A DNA stretch of 37,044 bases from contig JAHAYX010000034.1 in the NCBI GenBank assembly GCA_018384365.1, positions 1 through 37,044 on the forward strand, in the 5' to 3' direction. The first letter of the stretch is position 1. The number at the start of each line of letters is the position of its first letter. Of this stretch, positions 25,932 through 34,902 are shown one piece after another. Under the pieces are notes generated by a model that was not told the DNA's origin, did no database searches, and worked only from the letters and a program-made list of their open reading frames with translations. The translations under genes were made by a program, and so were the position numbers. The DNA comes from Clostridiaceae bacterium (lineage in GTDB: Bacteria > Bacillota > Clostridia > Oscillospirales > QAMX01).

Positions 25932-26315
25932 ATGAGTAAAAATGAGAACATGACTGAGCAGGAAATCGAACAGTATGTGAAATCTGCGGCAGTAACGCTG
26001 GAAGATCAGCGCGCAACGGAGATTGAGATCCTGCATGTTGCAAAGCTGACCACGATGGCGGACTATTTTATCCTTTGCACCGGCGGCTCCACAACGCATA
26101 TCCGCTCGCTTTCCGAGGCAGTGGAGCATGATATGGAGACGAAGTACGGCCTGCGCCCGCATCATATCGAGGGTTACAGCGCAGCAAACTGGATTCTGAT
26201 GGATTATGGATTTATGGTTGTCCATATTTTCCATAGAGATACAAGACAATTCTATTCTCTGAACAGACTGTGGTCGGATGCTGACCGGACTGCTGCGGAG
26301 GGGACGGAGAGGTAA
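25932..26315 (+). CDS. rsfS: Ribosomal silencing factor RsfS
   Basis: RsfS binds ribosomal protein L14 and blocks subunit joining when nutrients are short. The 127-residue protein has the family core [20 protein letters not shown], then [16 protein letters not shown], and [23 protein letters not shown]-rich weak ribosome site (GTGGGGG near 25919) precedes the ATG. leuS starts one base after its stop. The yqeK-LCP-rsfS-leuS order is common in Clostridia. Confidence 0.95.
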   Translation: MSKNENMTEQEIEQYVKSAAVTLEDQRATEIEILHVAKLTTMADYFILCTGGSTTHIRSLSEAVEHDMETKYGLRPHHIEGYSAANWILMDYGFMVVHIFHRDTRQFYSLNRLWSDADRTAAEGTER

Positions 26316-26316
26316 T

Positions 26317-28716
26317 ATGAAGTACGAAAGCCAACCGATTGAAAGCAAATGGCAGAAAAAATGGGAAGAAACCAAGGCCTTCCACGCCGAAACCGGCGGA
26401 GATAAGCCAAAGTATTATGCGCTGATTGAGTTCCCGTATCCGTCAGGCCAGGGACTCCACATCGGACATCCGAGACCCTATACGGCGCTGGATATCGTTG
26501 CGCGTAAGCGCAGAATGCAGGGCTATAATGTGCTCTTCCCGATAGGCTGGGACGCTTTTGGCCTGCCGACAGAGAACTATGCCATTAAGACGCATACGCA
26601 CCCGGCAAAAGTGACGCACGACAACATTGCCCACTTTACCGAGCAGACCAAGGCAATCGGTTTTTCCTTTGACTGGGATCGTGAGATTTCCACCGCGGAC
26701 CCGGAATACTACAAGTGGACGCAGTGGATTTTCCTGCAGATGTATAAAAACGGTCTGGCCTATAAGCAGAACATGACCGTAAACTGGTGCACCTCCTGTA
26801 AAATCGTACTGGCGAACGAAGAAGTGGTCGAAGGCCACTGCGAGCGCTGCGGCGGCGAAGTGATTCACAAGGAAAAGAGCCAGTGGATGCTGCGCATCAC
26901 CAAATATGCACAGCGCCTGCTCGACGGTCTGGACACTGTGGATTATATCGAGCGCGTGAAGCTGGCGGAACGCAACTGGATCGGCCGCTCCGAAGGCGCA
27001 GAGGTGGATTTCGAGACGACTGCGGGCGATAAGCTCCGCGTGTATACCACGCGTCCGGATACCCTCTTCGGTGCGACCTATATGGTCATGTCGCCGGAGC
27101 ATCCGTACATCAAAAAGTGGGAAGACCGGCTTTCCAATATGGACGCGATCCGTGCTTATCAGGCGGAAGCTGCGCGTAAATCCGACTTTGAGCGTGCGGA
27201 ACTGGACCATGACAAGACCGGCGTGCGCCTGGAGGGCGTTGCCGCGTTTAACCCGGTCACCGGCCGCGAGATTCCGATTTACATTTCCGACTATGTACTT
27301 ATGAACTACGGTACCGGCGCCATCATGGCCGTTCCGGCGCATGACACGCGCGACTGGGAGTTTGCAAAGAAGTTTGGCCTGCCGATTATTGAGGTGGTCG
27401 CGGGCGGCGACGTGCAGAATGAAGCCTTCACCGATGTTGCGACCGGCAAGATGGTCAATTCCGGCTTCCTGGACGGTATGGAGGTTGCGGACGCCAAAAA
27501 GGCGATCACTGCCTACCTGAAGGAAAAGGGCATCGGTGAGCCGAAGGTCAATTATAAGCTGCGTGACTGGGTGTTTGCGCGTCAGCGCTACTGGGGCGAG
27601 CCGATCCCGATCGTGATCTGCCCGAAGTGCGGCTTCGTACCGCTGTCCGAGGAGGATCTGCCGCTGCGTCTGCCGGACGTGGAGAGCTATGAACCGACTG
27701 ACAATGGCGAGAGCCCCCTTGCCAAGGTTCGTGATTGGGTGGAAGTCACCTGCCCGCACTGCGGCGGCCCTGCCGAGCGTGAAACGGACACCATGCCGAA
27801 CTGGGCGGGTTCTTCCTGGTATTTCCTGCGCTATATGGATCCGCATAATGATAAGGAACTTGCCTCGCCCGAAGCAATCAAATATTGGGGCCAGGTGGAC
27901 TGGTACAACGGCGGCATGGAGCACGCAACGCTGCATATGCTCTATTCCCGCTTCTGGAATATGTTCCTGCATGATATTGGCGTAGTCCCGAACGACGAGC
28001 CGTATGCCAAGCGCACAAGCCACGGTATGATTCTGGGCGAAAACGGCGAAAAAATGTCCAAGTCCCGCGGCAACGTCATCGACCCGATGGTCGTAATCGG
28101 GGAGTACGGCGCGGACACGCTGCGTCTTTACGAAATGTTCATCGGCGACTTTGAAAAGACCGCACCGTGGTCAACGGCTGCGATCAAGGGCTGCCGCCGC
28201 TTCCTCGACCGTGTCTGGACGCTTTACGACCAGGTTCAGCCGGGCGACGAGTACGGCGCAAATGTGCATCTCATGCACGAGACGATCAAGAAAGTCTCCG
28301 AAGACATTGAGAATATGAAGTTCAACACCGCGATTGCGGCGATGATGGCACTGGTCAACGACTTCTATGAAAAGGGCTGCAACCGTGCAGAGTACGGGAC
28401 GCTGGTCAAGCTCCTGAATCCGTTTGCACCGCATATCACGGAGGAACTCTGGGAGATGCTGGGCAACAAGGAAATGCTGGTGTTCGAACCCTGGCCGGAA
28501 TATGATGAAGCCAAGATGGTTCGCGACACAGTGGAGCTGCCTGTGCAGGTAAACGGCCGTCTCCGCGGAACGGTTACGCTCCCGCGTGACGTGTCCCGTG
28601 AGGACGCACTTGCCGCCGCGCTTGCGGATGACCGCATCTCGGCTGCCATCGCAGGCAAGGAAATTGTGAAAAAAATTGTCGTGCCTGGGAAAATTATAAA
28701 TATTGTTGTGAAATAA
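26317..28716 (+). CDS. leuS: Leucyl-tRNA synthetase
   Basis: LeuS charges tRNA-Leu. The 799-residue class I synthetase has the HIGH motif in [14 protein letters not shown] near residue 46 and the zinc-type cysteines CTSC and CERC. The CP1 editing domain has the threonine-rich [15 protein letters not shown] and the PVPAHD-like segment [13 protein letters not shown]. The KMSKS loop is in [14 protein letters not shown], followed by the anticodon-binding domain. ATG 26317 has GGAGAGG at 26306-26312; an upstream extension to 26278 lies within rsfS. No T-box leader precedes it because it is embedded in the array. It is the last gene of the 20-gene run. Confidence 0.97.
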   Translation: MKYESQPIESKWQKKWEETKAFHAETGGDKPKYYALIEFPYPSGQGLHIGHPRPYTALDIVARKRRMQGYNVLFPIGWDAFGLPTENYAIKTHTHPAKVTHDNIAHFTEQTKAIGFSFDWDREISTADPEYYKWTQWIFLQMYKNGLAYKQNMTVNWCTSCKIVLANEEVVEGHCERCGGEVIHKEKSQWMLRITKYAQRLLDGLDTVDYIERVKLAERNWIGRSEGAEVDFETTAGDKLRVYTTRPDTLFGATYMVMSPEHPYIKKWEDRLSNMDAIRAYQAEAARKSDFERAELDHDKTGVRLEGVAAFNPVTGREIPIYISDYVLMNYGTGAIMAVPAHDTRDWEFAKKFGLPIIEVVAGGDVQNEAFTDVATGKMVNSGFLDGMEVADAKKAITAYLKEKGIGEPKVNYKLRDWVFARQRYWGEPIPIVICPKCGFVPLSEEDLPLRLPDVESYEPTDNGESPLAKVRDWVEVTCPHCGGPAERETDTMPNWAGSSWYFLRYMDPHNDKELASPEAIKYWGQVDWYNGGMEHATLHMLYSRFWNMFLHDIGVVPNDEPYAKRTSHGMILGENGEKMSKSRGNVIDPMVVIGEYGADTLRLYEMFIGDFEKTAPWSTAAIKGCRRFLDRVWTLYDQVQPGDEYGANVHLMHETIKKVSEDIENMKFNTAIAAMMALVNDFYEKGCNRAEYGTLVKLLNPFAPHITEELWEMLGNKEMLVFEPWPEYDEAKMVRDTVELPVQVNGRLRGTVTLPRDVSREDALAAALADDRISAAIAGKEIVKKIVVPGKIINIVVK

Positions 28717-28728
28717 TTGATTCTGTGC

Positions 28729-28757
28729 TTGACAATTCATGTGCGTATAGCTATAAT
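28729..28757 (+). promoter_or_regulatory. Promoter of rpsU
   Basis: TTGACA (28729-28734) and TATAAT (28752-28757) with a 17-base spacer form a consensus promoter. The leader from about 28763 to the start holds two small hairpins, GATTC/GAATC (28767-28782) and TGCGG/CCGCA (28788-28804), just before the ribosome site. Confidence 0.88.
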
Positions 28758-28823
28758 ATATTTGGTGATTCTTGCGGGAATCGCAATTGCGGTTTCTTGC
28801 CGCAGCGGGGGGAGGGAAGTTAA

Positions 28824-29009
28824 GTGTCGGAAGTCCGAGTAAAAGAGAATGAATCTTTAGACAGTGCGCTCCGCAGATTCAAACGTTCTTGCGCTAAGTC
28901 TGGTGTTATGTCTGAACTCCGCAAGAGGGAGCATTACGAAAGCCCCAGCGTTAAAAGACGTAAAAAGTCCGAAGCGGCTCGCGCGAAGAAGAAAAAGTTT
29001 AAGTATTAA
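28824..29009 (+). CDS. rpsU: 30S ribosomal protein S21
   Basis: This 61-residue, very basic protein of the small ribosomal subunit begins with [20 protein letters not shown], the S21 signature, and ends in a lysine/arginine-rich tail ([17 protein letters not shown]). The start is GTG 28824 with a very strong GGGGGGAGGG at 28807-28816. It has its own consensus promoter and terminator, so it can be expressed apart from the upstream array. Confidence 0.97.
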   Translation: MSEVRVKENESLDSALRRFKRSCAKSGVMSELRKREHYESPSVKRRKKSEAARAKKKKFKY

Positions 29010-29015
29010 AAGAAT

Positions 29016-29050
29016 AGGGCCGGCCGGTTGTAACCGCCGGTCCTTTCTTC
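29016..29050 (+). terminator. Terminator after rpsU
   Basis: AGGGCCGGCCGGTT (from 29016) pairs with AACCGCCGGTCCT (from 29032) with one bulged base, followed by TTTCTTCT. It begins 7 bases after the rpsU stop. Confidence 0.8.
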
Positions 29051-29120
29051 TAATATTTACTCGAAAATTGTGGCAGTTTGTACGTGTAACAGCCTGAATT
29101 TTGACGGATAAGGAGTTCCT

Positions 29121-30797
29121 ATGGACATCCTGACAATTTTTATGTTCCTCGGGGGGCTGGGCCTCTTTCTGTTCGGTATGCAGATTATGCAGGAAGGTCT
29201 TGAAAAGACCGCCGGCGACAATTTGCGCACTCTGCTTGAAAAAACAACAACAAATCCGCTTTCCGGCATCTGCATTGGCACCGGTGTGACGATGTTGATA
29301 CAGAGTTCCTCTGCAACAACGGTCATGGTCGTCAGTTTTGTCAGTGCGGGACTCATGACGCTGCCGCAGGCGATGAATGTAATCATTGGCGCGAATATCG
29401 GTACAACCATTACGGCGCAGATTATTGCGTTCAAAATTGACTCCGTTGCGCCGCTGATCCTGTTTATCGGTATGCTGCCGGTTGTTTTCGGAAAAAAGAA
29501 GATCATGAAGAATGTCGGCATGATCATTCTGGGGTTTGGCATTATTTTCCTCGGGATGCGGCTGATGAGCGAGTCTGTCGAACCGCTTCGTACGAACGAA
29601 GTATTGACAGATTTCCTTGTGAGCTTTGATAACCCTGTTCTGGCCATCCTGGCGGGTACGATTTTTACCGCCGTGGTGCAAAGCTCTTCTGCCAGCATCG
29701 CGATTATGCAGGCTTTTGCTTCTGAGGGACTGATCGGCTTCCATGCCGCGGCCTTTATCGTGATCGGTATGAACCTGGGCACATGTATCACAGGTATTCT
29801 GGCTTCACTTTCTTCCGGACGAAACGGAAAGTGCGCGGCTTTTTTGAACCTCTTCTATAACATCATCAAGATCACGCTGGCAACGCTTGTAATTGTCCTG
29901 CTGCCGGTAACGCTGACGTGGATTGAGAATCTGTCGCCCGGCAATGTGGCGCGTCAGATTGCAAACCTGCACATGATTATGAACATCGTGGCGGCACTGC
30001 TTCTTACGCCGGGTTCCAAGCTGATTGTGCGTATCACGGAGCGTTTGATCGGCGGAAAGGACGAAAATGCCGCACTCAATCAGCTGATGTACCTCGACCG
30101 CAACGTCCTGCAGACGCCGGCGCTTGCCGCGCCGCTGGCACGCCGTGAGATTTGCCGCATGGGCGATTTGGTTCGGTCCAACCTGCGTCTGTCGATGGAA
30201 GCGTTCTTTGAATTGGACGCAGACAAAGCCAAACGCGTTTTAGAGGTGGAACAGACCATCAACTACTTGAACCATGCAATCACAGGCTGGCTGGTGGAAC
30301 TGCGTGCGCTGGATGTTTCTCAGCCAGATCGGGAGAAGCTGGGCATGATGTTCCACGTGGTCAACGACATTGAACGGATTGGCGACCATGCGGAGAATAT
30401 ATCCGAATATGCCTCAATTGCCATCGACCGCAATTCCGATATTTCAGAGGAAGGCATTGCGGAACTGCGCGAGATTTCCGCAAAAACGCTGGATGTGGTG
30501 GAACTTTCCCTGGATATTTACGAACACGAGTCCTTTGACCGTCTGAACATCGCTTCTGCGGAGGAGGAGGAAGTGGACGAGCTTCAGGATACGATGATTG
30601 AAAACCATGTCAAGCGCCTGATGGCAGGAAAGTGCGATCCGCGCGGCGGCATCATGTTCACCGATATGGTGACGGACCTGGAGCGCTGTGCCGACCATGC
30701 AATCAATATTGCCTATTCAATCGAAGGAGAGCATAAATCCTTTGAAAATGCACTGAAAGCCAAGCAGGAACGTCAGGACAGAGAACATAACAATTAA
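29121..30797 (+). CDS. Na/Pi-cotransporter family protein with PhoU domain
   Basis: This 558-residue membrane protein has two inverted Na/Pi repeats, each with the QSSS signature: MLIQSSSATTVMVV near residue 58 and AVVQSSSASIAIMQA near 190. The motif NVIIGANIGTTITAQ is also present. After about eight membrane segments, the C-terminal 200 residues form a PhoU-like helical domain (MFHVVNDIERIGDHAENI). Family members move phosphate with sodium or export it; direction cannot be told here. AAGGAG at 29110-29115 precedes the ATG by 5 bases. It is a single-gene unit between the rpsU terminator and the bidirectional terminator at 30811. Confidence 0.92.
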   Translation: MDILTIFMFLGGLGLFLFGMQIMQEGLEKTAGDNLRTLLEKTTTNPLSGICIGTGVTMLIQSSSATTVMVVSFVSAGLMTLPQAMNVIIGANIGTTITAQIIAFKIDSVAPLILFIGMLPVVFGKKKIMKNVGMIILGFGIIFLGMRLMSESVEPLRTNEVLTDFLVSFDNPVLAILAGTIFTAVVQSSSASIAIMQAFASEGLIGFHAAAFIVIGMNLGTCITGILASLSSGRNGKCAAFLNLFYNIIKITLATLVIVLLPVTLTWIENLSPGNVARQIANLHMIMNIVAALLLTPGSKLIVRITERLIGGKDENAALNQLMYLDRNVLQTPALAAPLARREICRMGDLVRSNLRLSMEAFFELDADKAKRVLEVEQTINYLNHAITGWLVELRALDVSQPDREKLGMMFHVVNDIERIGDHAENISEYASIAIDRNSDISEEGIAELREISAKTLDVVELSLDIYEHESFDRLNIASAEEEEVDELQDTMIENHVKRLMAGKCDPRGGIMFTDMVTDLERCADHAINIAYSIEGEHKSFENALKAKQERQDREHNN

Positions 30798-30810
30798 ATT
30801 CCGAAAAGCA

Positions 30811-30844
30811 AACCCGTCAAACAATTTCGTTTGACGGGTTTTTT
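30811..30844. terminator. Bidirectional terminator between convergent genes
   Basis: AACCCGTCAAAC (30811-30822) and GTTTGACGGGTT (30829-30840) are a perfect 12-base inverted repeat with a 6-base loop, followed by TTTTTT on the plus strand. On the minus strand an imperfect T-rich stretch follows. It serves the Na/Pi gene and probably also nadE, which ends at 30859. Confidence 0.88.
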
Positions 30845-30858
30845 CCGTATATCCGGGG

Positions 30859-32769
30859 TCAGCTCAGATTGTCCAGCTGAGAAAGCCAAACGGCCGCGGA
30901 GGCGTCCGACGGCATTCGCCAGTCTCCGCGTGGGGAAAGCGCCACAGAACCGACCTTGGGACCATCCGGCAGGCAGGAACGCTTGAATTGCTGTGCAAAG
31001 AAACGGCGGATAAATATTTTCAGCCAGCGGAGTATCGTGGCATGATCAAAAGTCCCGGAAAATGCCCGGTCGGCCAGCCGGAGGATCTTCGCCGGTTCAT
31101 CGCCGCAGCGCACCAGGTGATAGAGGAAGAAGTCGTGCAGTTCATACGGCCCGACCAGATCTTCCGTCCGCTGGGAGATTTCTCCGTCTTTGGCGGGAAG
31201 CAGCTCCGGCGACACAGGCGTTGCCAGAATGTCTTCCAAAACAGCCTGCAGCGTGCCGCCGCCGGCGGCAGCATAATAACCGACAATGTGGCGGACCAGC
31301 GTTTTCGGTACGGAACAGTTCACGGCATACATGGACATATGATCGCCGTTGTAGGTTGCCCAGCCGAGCGCCAGTTCCGACAGATCGCCGGTGCCGATGA
31401 CGAGACCACCGCTGCCGTTTGCAAGATCCATCAGAATCTGTGTCCGCTCGCGTGCCTGTGCGTTTTCATACACAACGTTTGTGTTGGATTCCTCGTGCGA
31501 AATATCCGTGAAATGCTGGCGCACGGCTTTTGTAATGTTGATCTCCCGCAGCGTGACACCCAGTTCCTCGCACAGACGCACAGCGTTGGATTTCGTGCGG
31601 GAGGTGGTGCCGAAGCAGGGCATGGTGACGGCGATGATATCCGTACGCGGCCGCTTGAGAAGGTCGAATGCACGCACGGTGACAAGAAGCGCCAGCGTGG
31701 AGTCCAGACCGCCGGATATGCCGAGCACGGCGGTGCGGCTGCCGGTATGTTCCAGTCGTTTGCGCAGTCCCTGTGACTGAATTGCCAGAATGAGTTCGCA
31801 GCGTGCGTCGCGATCCGCCATGCCGGAAGGCACAAAGGGGTGCGGATCCACCATCCGTGTAAGCGTCAGATCGGTCACCGGCAGCGAAAACGGTGTGGTG
31901 GTATACTCAGACGTCGCTGCCGGATAAGTCGTCATACGGCGGCGCTCAAAGGCCAGACGGGCCACATCAATTTCCGTACACAGCAGCTGCGTTTCCGAAA
32001 ACGTCGAGGACTCGGCAAGCACAATGCCGTTTTCCGCGATCAGGCTGTGGCCCGCAAAGACAACGTCGGCCGTGGATTCGCCGTTTCCTATGCAGGCATA
32101 GGCATAGGCGCAAATGGCCTGTGCCGAGACGGAGGAAACCAGCGTGCGCCGGTAGTCCATTTTGCCGATGGCTTCAGGTGACGCGGACAGATTGACGATC
32201 AGCGTGGCGCCGTTTTTGCAAAGCGACAGGGAGGGCGGCGTGAGATTCCACAGGTCTTCGCAGATCTCCACGCCAACCGTCAGCTTCGGTAGGGTTGTAC
32301 AGTGAAACAGCTGGTGTGTGCCGAATGGCACGGTCTGTCCGTCCAGAAGAAGAGTGGACATCTCCGCCGGAGCGGGGCAAAAGTGGCGGACTTCATAAAA
32401 CTCCGCGTAATTTGGCAGATGGGATTTTGGTACGACACCGAGTAGTTTTCCGTTACAGACCGCGGCGCAGCAGTTATACAGTTTTCCGTTGTGTTCCAGC
32501 GGGAGGCCAAGCAGAATCAGCATGGAAGAAGCGCTGCTGACATGCACAATTTCAAGTAAAGCAGCTTCGGCTGCGCGAATCAGCGCGTCCTGCAGAAAAA
32601 GGTCGCCGCAGGTATAGCCTGTGATGCAAAGCTCCGGAAAGGCAAGAACGCCCACTCCTTCCTTTGCGGCACGGTCAATCAGGGCAATGATTTGCGCGGC
32701 GTTGTATGAACAATCGGCAACACGGATGTCCGGCCGCCCGACTGCAATTTTGACAAATCCATCTTTCAT
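30859..32769 (-). CDS. nadE: Glutamine-dependent NAD(+) synthase
   Basis: This enzyme amidates deamido-NAD to NAD using ammonia released from glutamine. The 636-residue protein has an N-terminal nitrilase-type glutaminase with the triad Glu46 (FPELC), Lys115 (PKSHLPNY) and Cys170 (VEICEDLW). A C-terminal synthetase has the ATP-binding SGGLDS at 352-357 and downstream GTGDLSELALGW. It completes the pathway after NadD encoded at 22473. The start at 32769 has an AAGGACTC-type ribosome site, and its own minus-strand promoter lies at 32831-32859. A 10-base inverted repeat sits in the first bases of its transcript. Confidence 0.95.
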   Translation of the reverse strand: MKDGFVKIAVGRPDIRVADCSYNAAQIIALIDRAAKEGVGVLAFPELCITGYTCGDLFLQDALIRAAEAALLEIVHVSSASSMLILLGLPLEHNGKLYNCCAAVCNGKLLGVVPKSHLPNYAEFYEVRHFCPAPAEMSTLLLDGQTVPFGTHQLFHCTTLPKLTVGVEICEDLWNLTPPSLSLCKNGATLIVNLSASPEAIGKMDYRRTLVSSVSAQAICAYAYACIGNGESTADVVFAGHSLIAENGIVLAESSTFSETQLLCTEIDVARLAFERRRMTTYPAATSEYTTTPFSLPVTDLTLTRMVDPHPFVPSGMADRDARCELILAIQSQGLRKRLEHTGSRTAVLGISGGLDSTLALLVTVRAFDLLKRPRTDIIAVTMPCFGTTSRTKSNAVRLCEELGVTLREINITKAVRQHFTDISHEESNTNVVYENAQARERTQILMDLANGSGGLVIGTGDLSELALGWATYNGDHMSMYAVNCSVPKTLVRHIVGYYAAAGGGTLQAVLEDILATPVSPELLPAKDGEISQRTEDLVGPYELHDFFLYHLVRCGDEPAKILRLADRAFSGTFDHATILRWLKIFIRRFFAQQFKRSCLPDGPKVGSVALSPRGDWRMPSDASAAVWLSQLDNLS

Positions 32770-32794
32770 AACAGTTGAGTCCTTTATTTGGTTT

Positions 32795-32822
32795 TTTCAG
32801 AAAAAGGAAAACTTTTCTGAAA
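32795..32822 (-). repeat. Inverted repeat in the nadE leader
   Basis: TTTCAGAAAA (32795-32804) and TTTTCTGAAA (32813-32822) form a perfect 10-base inverted repeat with an 8-base spacer, just downstream of the nadE -10 box. No T-run follows on either strand, so it is more likely an operator or mRNA hairpin than a terminator. Confidence 0.6.
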
Positions 32823-32830
32823 CGCTTAGG

Positions 32831-32859
32831 AGAATACCACAAATGGTTGGATTTTTCAA
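32831..32859 (-). promoter_or_regulatory. Promoter of nadE
   Basis: On the minus strand TTGAAA (32859-32854) and TATTCT (32836-32831) are 17 bases apart. Transcription would start near 32825, inside or next to the inverted repeat at 32795-32822. Confidence 0.65.
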
Positions 32860-32874
32860 GCGTCTGCGGCGTAT

Positions 32875-33729
32875 TTACTGCGGCGCAGCAAGAAAATGAT
32901 TGATTTTTGCGGGTGATTCCGTATTTTTCAGGCAGACACAGTTGAATTCCCGCACAATTTGCGTGCCGCAGAGCGTGAAGGTGCACAGTTGCGGATATCT
33001 GTCCGCTACGGCCTGGTAAACAAACGAAATACCGGCATTCGCGGCCGCAAGTGCTGCAATCAGGGAAAAATCGCTGAGCACAATGGTGCGTGCAAATTGT
33101 GCGCAGGAGGCGTTTTGCTCCTGCAGGACCTGTTCCAGTATGGCGCGCGTACCGCTTCCTGGCTCCCGCAGCAGCAGCGTTTCTGAAAACAGGGATTCCA
33201 GCGGAACTTCACGGCCCGCAAAGGGATGCGTCTGCGCACAAATGCCAACAAAGGGTTCCCGCCGGAAAAGCTGGCAATGATAAGCCGTTTTTTCAAAAAA
33301 ACCCTCAATAAATGCAAAATCGAGCCGGTTATGATCCAGCATATCCAGTAAGACTGCCGTGTTGTCCACATAAACCTCCGCCCGGTGTGTGGGATCGGCC
33401 AAAAAAGGGACGAGCAGGCTGTCCAGCACGTACGCGCCGATTGTTTTTGTTGCGCCGATGTGCAAAACCACTTCCTCCGGCGGCAGCAGTGCTTCCCGCA
33501 GATCCTTTTCACGTCGAAAGGCCTCCTGCGCATAGCGGCGGAGCAGACCGCCTTCACGGGTCAGAGTTAAAACGCGCCCCTGATAGCGGAAAAGCTGGCA
33601 GTGATACTCGGATTCCAGTGCTTTTATGTGCTGCGTGACAGCGGGCTGCGTAATATGCAAGCGTTCTGCGGCCGTTCGGTAATGCAGTGTATCGCAGAGC
33701 ATGAGAAAGGTCTGAAGCCGGGGATCCAT
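32875..33729 (-). CDS. LysR-family transcriptional regulator
   Basis: This 284-residue protein has the N-terminal winged helix-turn-helix (FLMLCDTLHYRTAAERLHIT, then QPAVTQHIKALE) and a periplasmic-binding-like effector domain starting near residue 90 (HIGATKTIGAYVLDSL). The ATG at 33729 has AGGAGG 9-15 bases upstream on the minus strand; a longer in-frame extension to 33837 runs through the control region and is not needed. The effector is unknown. LysR genes usually control a divergent neighbour, but here none exists: upstream is a terminator and the end of an esterase gene. Downstream is nadE, 105 bases away, a possible target. Confidence 0.9.
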   Translation of the reverse strand: MDPRLQTFLMLCDTLHYRTAAERLHITQPAVTQHIKALESEYHCQLFRYQGRVLTLTREGGLLRRYAQEAFRREKDLREALLPPEEVVLHIGATKTIGAYVLDSLLVPFLADPTHRAEVYVDNTAVLLDMLDHNRLDFAFIEGFFEKTAYHCQLFRREPFVGICAQTHPFAGREVPLESLFSETLLLREPGSGTRAILEQVLQEQNASCAQFARTIVLSDFSLIAALAAANAGISFVYQAVADRYPQLCTFTLCGTQIVREFNCVCLKNTESPAKINHFLAAPQ

Positions 33730-33761
33730 CTGCTGTTCCCTCCTTGCTATAAATGATTGTG

Positions 33762-33781
33762 ATGGAAACATCGGAAACGAT
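33762..33781. promoter_or_regulatory. Candidate LysR operator upstream of lysR
   Basis: Two overlapping imperfect palindromes with the same core, ATGGAAACAT (33762-33771) and ATCGGAAACGAT (33770-33781), repeat GGAAAC at 33764 and 33773. They lie 33-52 bases upstream of the lysR start, where an autoregulated LysR protein would bind. The remaining bases to 33963 show no supportable gene. Confidence 0.4.
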
Positions 33782-33963
33782 AACTGAATTTTATCACATA
33801 CGCGCACCGGGATCAACGCCGGAAATGCCGGAAACACAGAAAGCTTGCGGCTGCGGGGAAGGAACTTGTTTCAGGCCCAGTGCGTTATTTTACGGAGCTA
33901 CTGTGAAAAAATACACCGGTCAAACTGCTGCGTCAGGCAGTCCAAACGCACAAATATGCGCTG

Positions 33964-33999
33964 AAAAGGCCGGCTGATTTTTCATCAGCCGGCCTTTTT
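33964..33999. terminator. Bidirectional terminator after the esterase gene
   Basis: AAAAGGCCGGCTGAT (33964-33978) and ATCAGCCGGCCTTTT (33984-33998) form a perfect 15-base stem with a 5-base loop. T-runs are present in both directions. It begins 20 bases beyond the esterase stop on the minus strand. Confidence 0.88.
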
Positions 34000-34018
34000 A
34001 TTCGTTTTTGAAAGCGAA

Positions 34019-34846
34019 TCAAGCTCTTGCGCGGTAATGCTCCGCCAGAACCTTGGGCTCTGTCACGGTTTTTTCTCCCTTCAGATAGTAGCGCAGAAAT
34101 TCGTCCATGACCGCATACAACAGCTCGCCACCCATGGAGTGTAGGCCGCCCGGTACGTAGTACAGATGCACGGCATCCCCGGCTGCTTCCAGCGCATTGC
34201 GCAGCTTTCTGGCCTGCGCTACGGCGACAATAGGATCTTCGGAGCCGTGAACGATGAGCACAGGCGGCTCGCCGCCGCGGATATATGTGAGCGGACTGGC
34301 CGCTGCCGCAGCTGCATAAAAGGCCTTCGAGTCACAGGGAGCGTCCAGCAATTTTTCGATGGAGCCGAGATCGCCGGCCTTTGCCTCCGGCGGAACAACG
34401 TCACCGAGAGAAGCCGGTCCGCTGATGTCAATGATGGCCTGCACGCTGTAATCTTCGCCCGGCTTTTCCCATGCGCCGTTTCCTTCCGACAAACCGGCCA
34501 GACAGGCCAGGTGTGCGCCCGCGGAATCCCCGGAGAGGACCAGTTTGCTGCCGTCATAGCCATATTCGCCGGCGTGCCGGCGGAGATAGACGATGGCGTC
34601 CTTCAGATCCAGCATCTGAGCAGGGAAGGGCGCTTCGTCGCAATAGCGATAGTCCACCGATGCGATGGCGTAGCCCTTTTCCAACATGGGCATGACGAGG
34701 CTCCAGGTGCGATTCAGCTCGTTCCAGCCGCCGCCGTGTACCCACATGATGATGGGCGGCGTGACGGCATTCTCCGGCATGAAGAGATCCAGATAAAGCC
34801 GGCGTTCCTCCACAGTTTTAAACAGGATGTTTTTCCATTCTTTCAT
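34019..34846 (-). CDS. Alpha/beta-hydrolase esterase (HSL-like)
   Basis: This 275-residue hydrolase of the hormone-sensitive-lipase/carboxylesterase type has the oxyanion motif WVHGGGW at 35-41 and the nucleophile elbow LSGDSAGAH with Ser108. The acid residue is in VHGSEDPIV and the histidine in GGLHSMGG. There is no signal peptide, so it is cytoplasmic. I chose the ATG at 34846, which has GGGAGG 7 bases upstream on the minus strand; the ATG at 34861 lies inside that ribosome site. It is 56 bases downstream of the VOC gene and is probably co-transcribed with it. Substrate is likely a short-chain ester, not determinable. Confidence 0.88.
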   Translation of the reverse strand: MKEWKNILFKTVEERRLYLDLFMPENAVTPPIIMWVHGGGWNELNRTWSLVMPMLEKGYAIASVDYRYCDEAPFPAQMLDLKDAIVYLRRHAGEYGYDGSKLVLSGDSAGAHLACLAGLSEGNGAWEKPGEDYSVQAIIDISGPASLGDVVPPEAKAGDLGSIEKLLDAPCDSKAFYAAAAAASPLTYIRGGEPPVLIVHGSEDPIVAVAQARKLRNALEAAGDAVHLYYVPGGLHSMGGELLYAVMDEFLRYYLKGEKTVTEPKVLAEHYRARA

Positions 34847-34902
34847 GCTGTATCCTCCCAATTCATAAATTGTTTTATTTTCGGCATTTGCGCGCGAAAA
34901 CC

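Noticed and set aside
26300-26320. T-box leader for leuS
   Set aside because: leuS starts one base after rsfS, so there is no room for a T-box; no specifier or T-box sequence is present.
26443-28023. Very long minus-strand open frame (526 codons)
   Set aside because: It lies entirely antisense to leuS, whose motifs are intact. It has no ribosome site and no recognisable domain. It is a by-product of GC-rich codon use.
30988-31776. Long plus-strand open frame inside nadE
   Set aside because: It is antisense to a gene with all catalytic residues in place and shows no start signals of its own.
33753-33977. Open plus-strand frame of 74 codons divergent from lysR
   Set aside because: There is no ribosome site, it runs across the candidate operator and into the terminator stem, and its composition looks non-coding. 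It would have been the expected LysR target, so it was checked with care.
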